A stretch of DNA of 6,335 nt from DASZZV01 sp035544835 (GTDB lineage Bacteria > Acidobacteriota > Thermoanaerobaculia > Gp7-AA8), in assembly GCA_035544835.1 (NCBI GenBank), contig DASZZV010000185.1, positions 1 through 6,335 on the forward strand. The letters run 5' to 3'. Shown here one piece after another: positions 5,929 to 6,335 of the stretch. A program made the translations under genes and the position numbers. Within the stretch, counting starts at the first letter, position 1; the number at the start of each line of letters is the position of its first letter. A model generated the notes under the pieces. That model saw only the letters and a list, made by a program, of their open reading frames with translations. It did no database searches and had not been told where the DNA came from.

Positions 5929-6335
5929 ATGCGCAATCATCGAAGTGCCACCCTGCGAGCCGTGATTCTGTTTGCCCTAACAACAATTGTCTGCGTTTTC
6001 CCTGCCATGGCCACACGCGTACGCCGTCTGTCACTCGACCAGGTGCGCGACCAGGCTCAGAGCATCGTCGTGGTCGACGTCCTGAATCAGTCGGCCCGCG
6101 TCGGCGAGGGGGCGAAGATGGTCTGGACCGACTACCAGGTGCGAGTCCGCGAGACGCTCAAGGGGACTGATACCGGAGCTCTCATGACCGTCTCGTTCGC
6201 CGGCGGTCAGGCTGGTGGATTGGATGTCGGCCTCTCCGATGTCCCTTCGCTCGAGATCGGAAAGCGCTACGTGCTCTTCCTTCAGTCCGGCCAACTGCAC
6301 CCGACACCGACGGTCGGCTGGGGACAGGGTCTGTT
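5929..6335 (+). CDS. Exported protein of unknown function, 3'-partial
   Basis: The frame is open from the ATG at 5929 to the window end, giving 135 residues with no stop. Three signals agree on the start: AAGGAG seven bases upstream, a promoter before that, and a signal peptide right after the start. The peptide has a basic N-terminus (MRNHRSATLR), a hydrophobic core (11-24) and the cleavage motif AMA at 26-28. Cys22 is not in a lipobox, so a lipoprotein is unlikely. The mature part starts with RRLSLDQVRDQAQSIVV, then alternates strand-like stretches: WTDYQVRVRETLKG (66-79), the Gly-rich FAGGQAGGLDVG (90-101), GKRYVLFLQSG (111-121) and VGWGQGL at the edge. This looks like one compact beta domain, similar in my memory to N-terminal regions of large secreted proteins, but I cannot name the family. 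A metalloprotease or another extracellular domain could follow downstream. The frame read on the opposite strand here is a shadow. It diverges from the protease gene, also exported, and may share its control. Confidence 0.8.
   Translation, partial: MRNHRSATLRAVILFALTTIVCVFPAMATRVRRLSLDQVRDQAQSIVVVDVLNQSARVGEGAKMVWTDYQVRVRETLKGTDTGALMTVSFAGGQAGGLDVGLSDVPSLEIGKRYVLFLQSGQLHPTPTVGWGQGL

Noticed and set aside
5929..6000. Lipoprotein signal at Cys22 of the last protein
   Set aside because: The preceding residues TIV do not fit a lipobox, and a good signal peptidase I site (AMA, 26-28) follows.
1..6335. CRISPR array, tRNA, rRNA, prophage or defence genes
   Set aside because: No regularly spaced direct repeats, no tRNA-like cloverleaf or rRNA stretch, and no recognisable defence or phage protein in the supported genes.

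Overview
This is a GC-rich bacterial chromosomal window with five protein genes, two of them cut by the window edges, and two palindromic intergenic repeat elements. The best guess for the source is an Acidobacteriota bacterium, perhaps of the Thermoanaerobaculia type. That guess rests on the secreted lysyl-endopeptidase-like protease, whose C-terminal beta-rich domain I associate from memory with secreted proteins of that phylum, and on the style of the dispersed GC-rich palindromes. It is an inference, not a marker-gene result.

Left part (1-2998, + strand). The window opens inside clpB, the Hsp100 disaggregase; roughly 190 N-terminal residues lie outside. The 180-base gap after it (2063-2242) holds a perfect 27-bp inverted repeat (2096-2187) whose arms are themselves hairpins. 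A LIV-1-like ZIP divalent-metal transporter follows.

Middle part (2995-3880). The ZIP gene ends in an ATGA junction with a small class I SAM-dependent methyltransferase gene, so the two are probably co-transcribed and translationally coupled. After the methyltransferase comes a 238-bp element (3628-3865) made of two near-identical inverted arms, each with two hairpins. It fills almost the whole gap between the methyltransferase and the protease gene that points toward it.

Right part (3881-6335). On the - strand is a secreted serine protease with signal peptide, N-terminal prodomain, His/Asp/Ser catalytic domain and a C-terminal accessory domain. Diverging from it on the + strand is a second exported protein of unknown function, starting at 5929 behind a strong ribosome binding site and running off the window end. 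The divergent gap holds a good sigma-70-type promoter for the + gene. Its -10 overlaps a perfect TATAAT on the opposite strand, suggesting a shared bidirectional promoter.

The genes do not form one pathway: cytosolic protein-quality control, metal import plus a methyltransferase, and two exported proteins. I see no defence system, CRISPR array, transposase, prophage gene, tRNA or rRNA. The least explained parts are the two palindromic elements and the divergent promoter.
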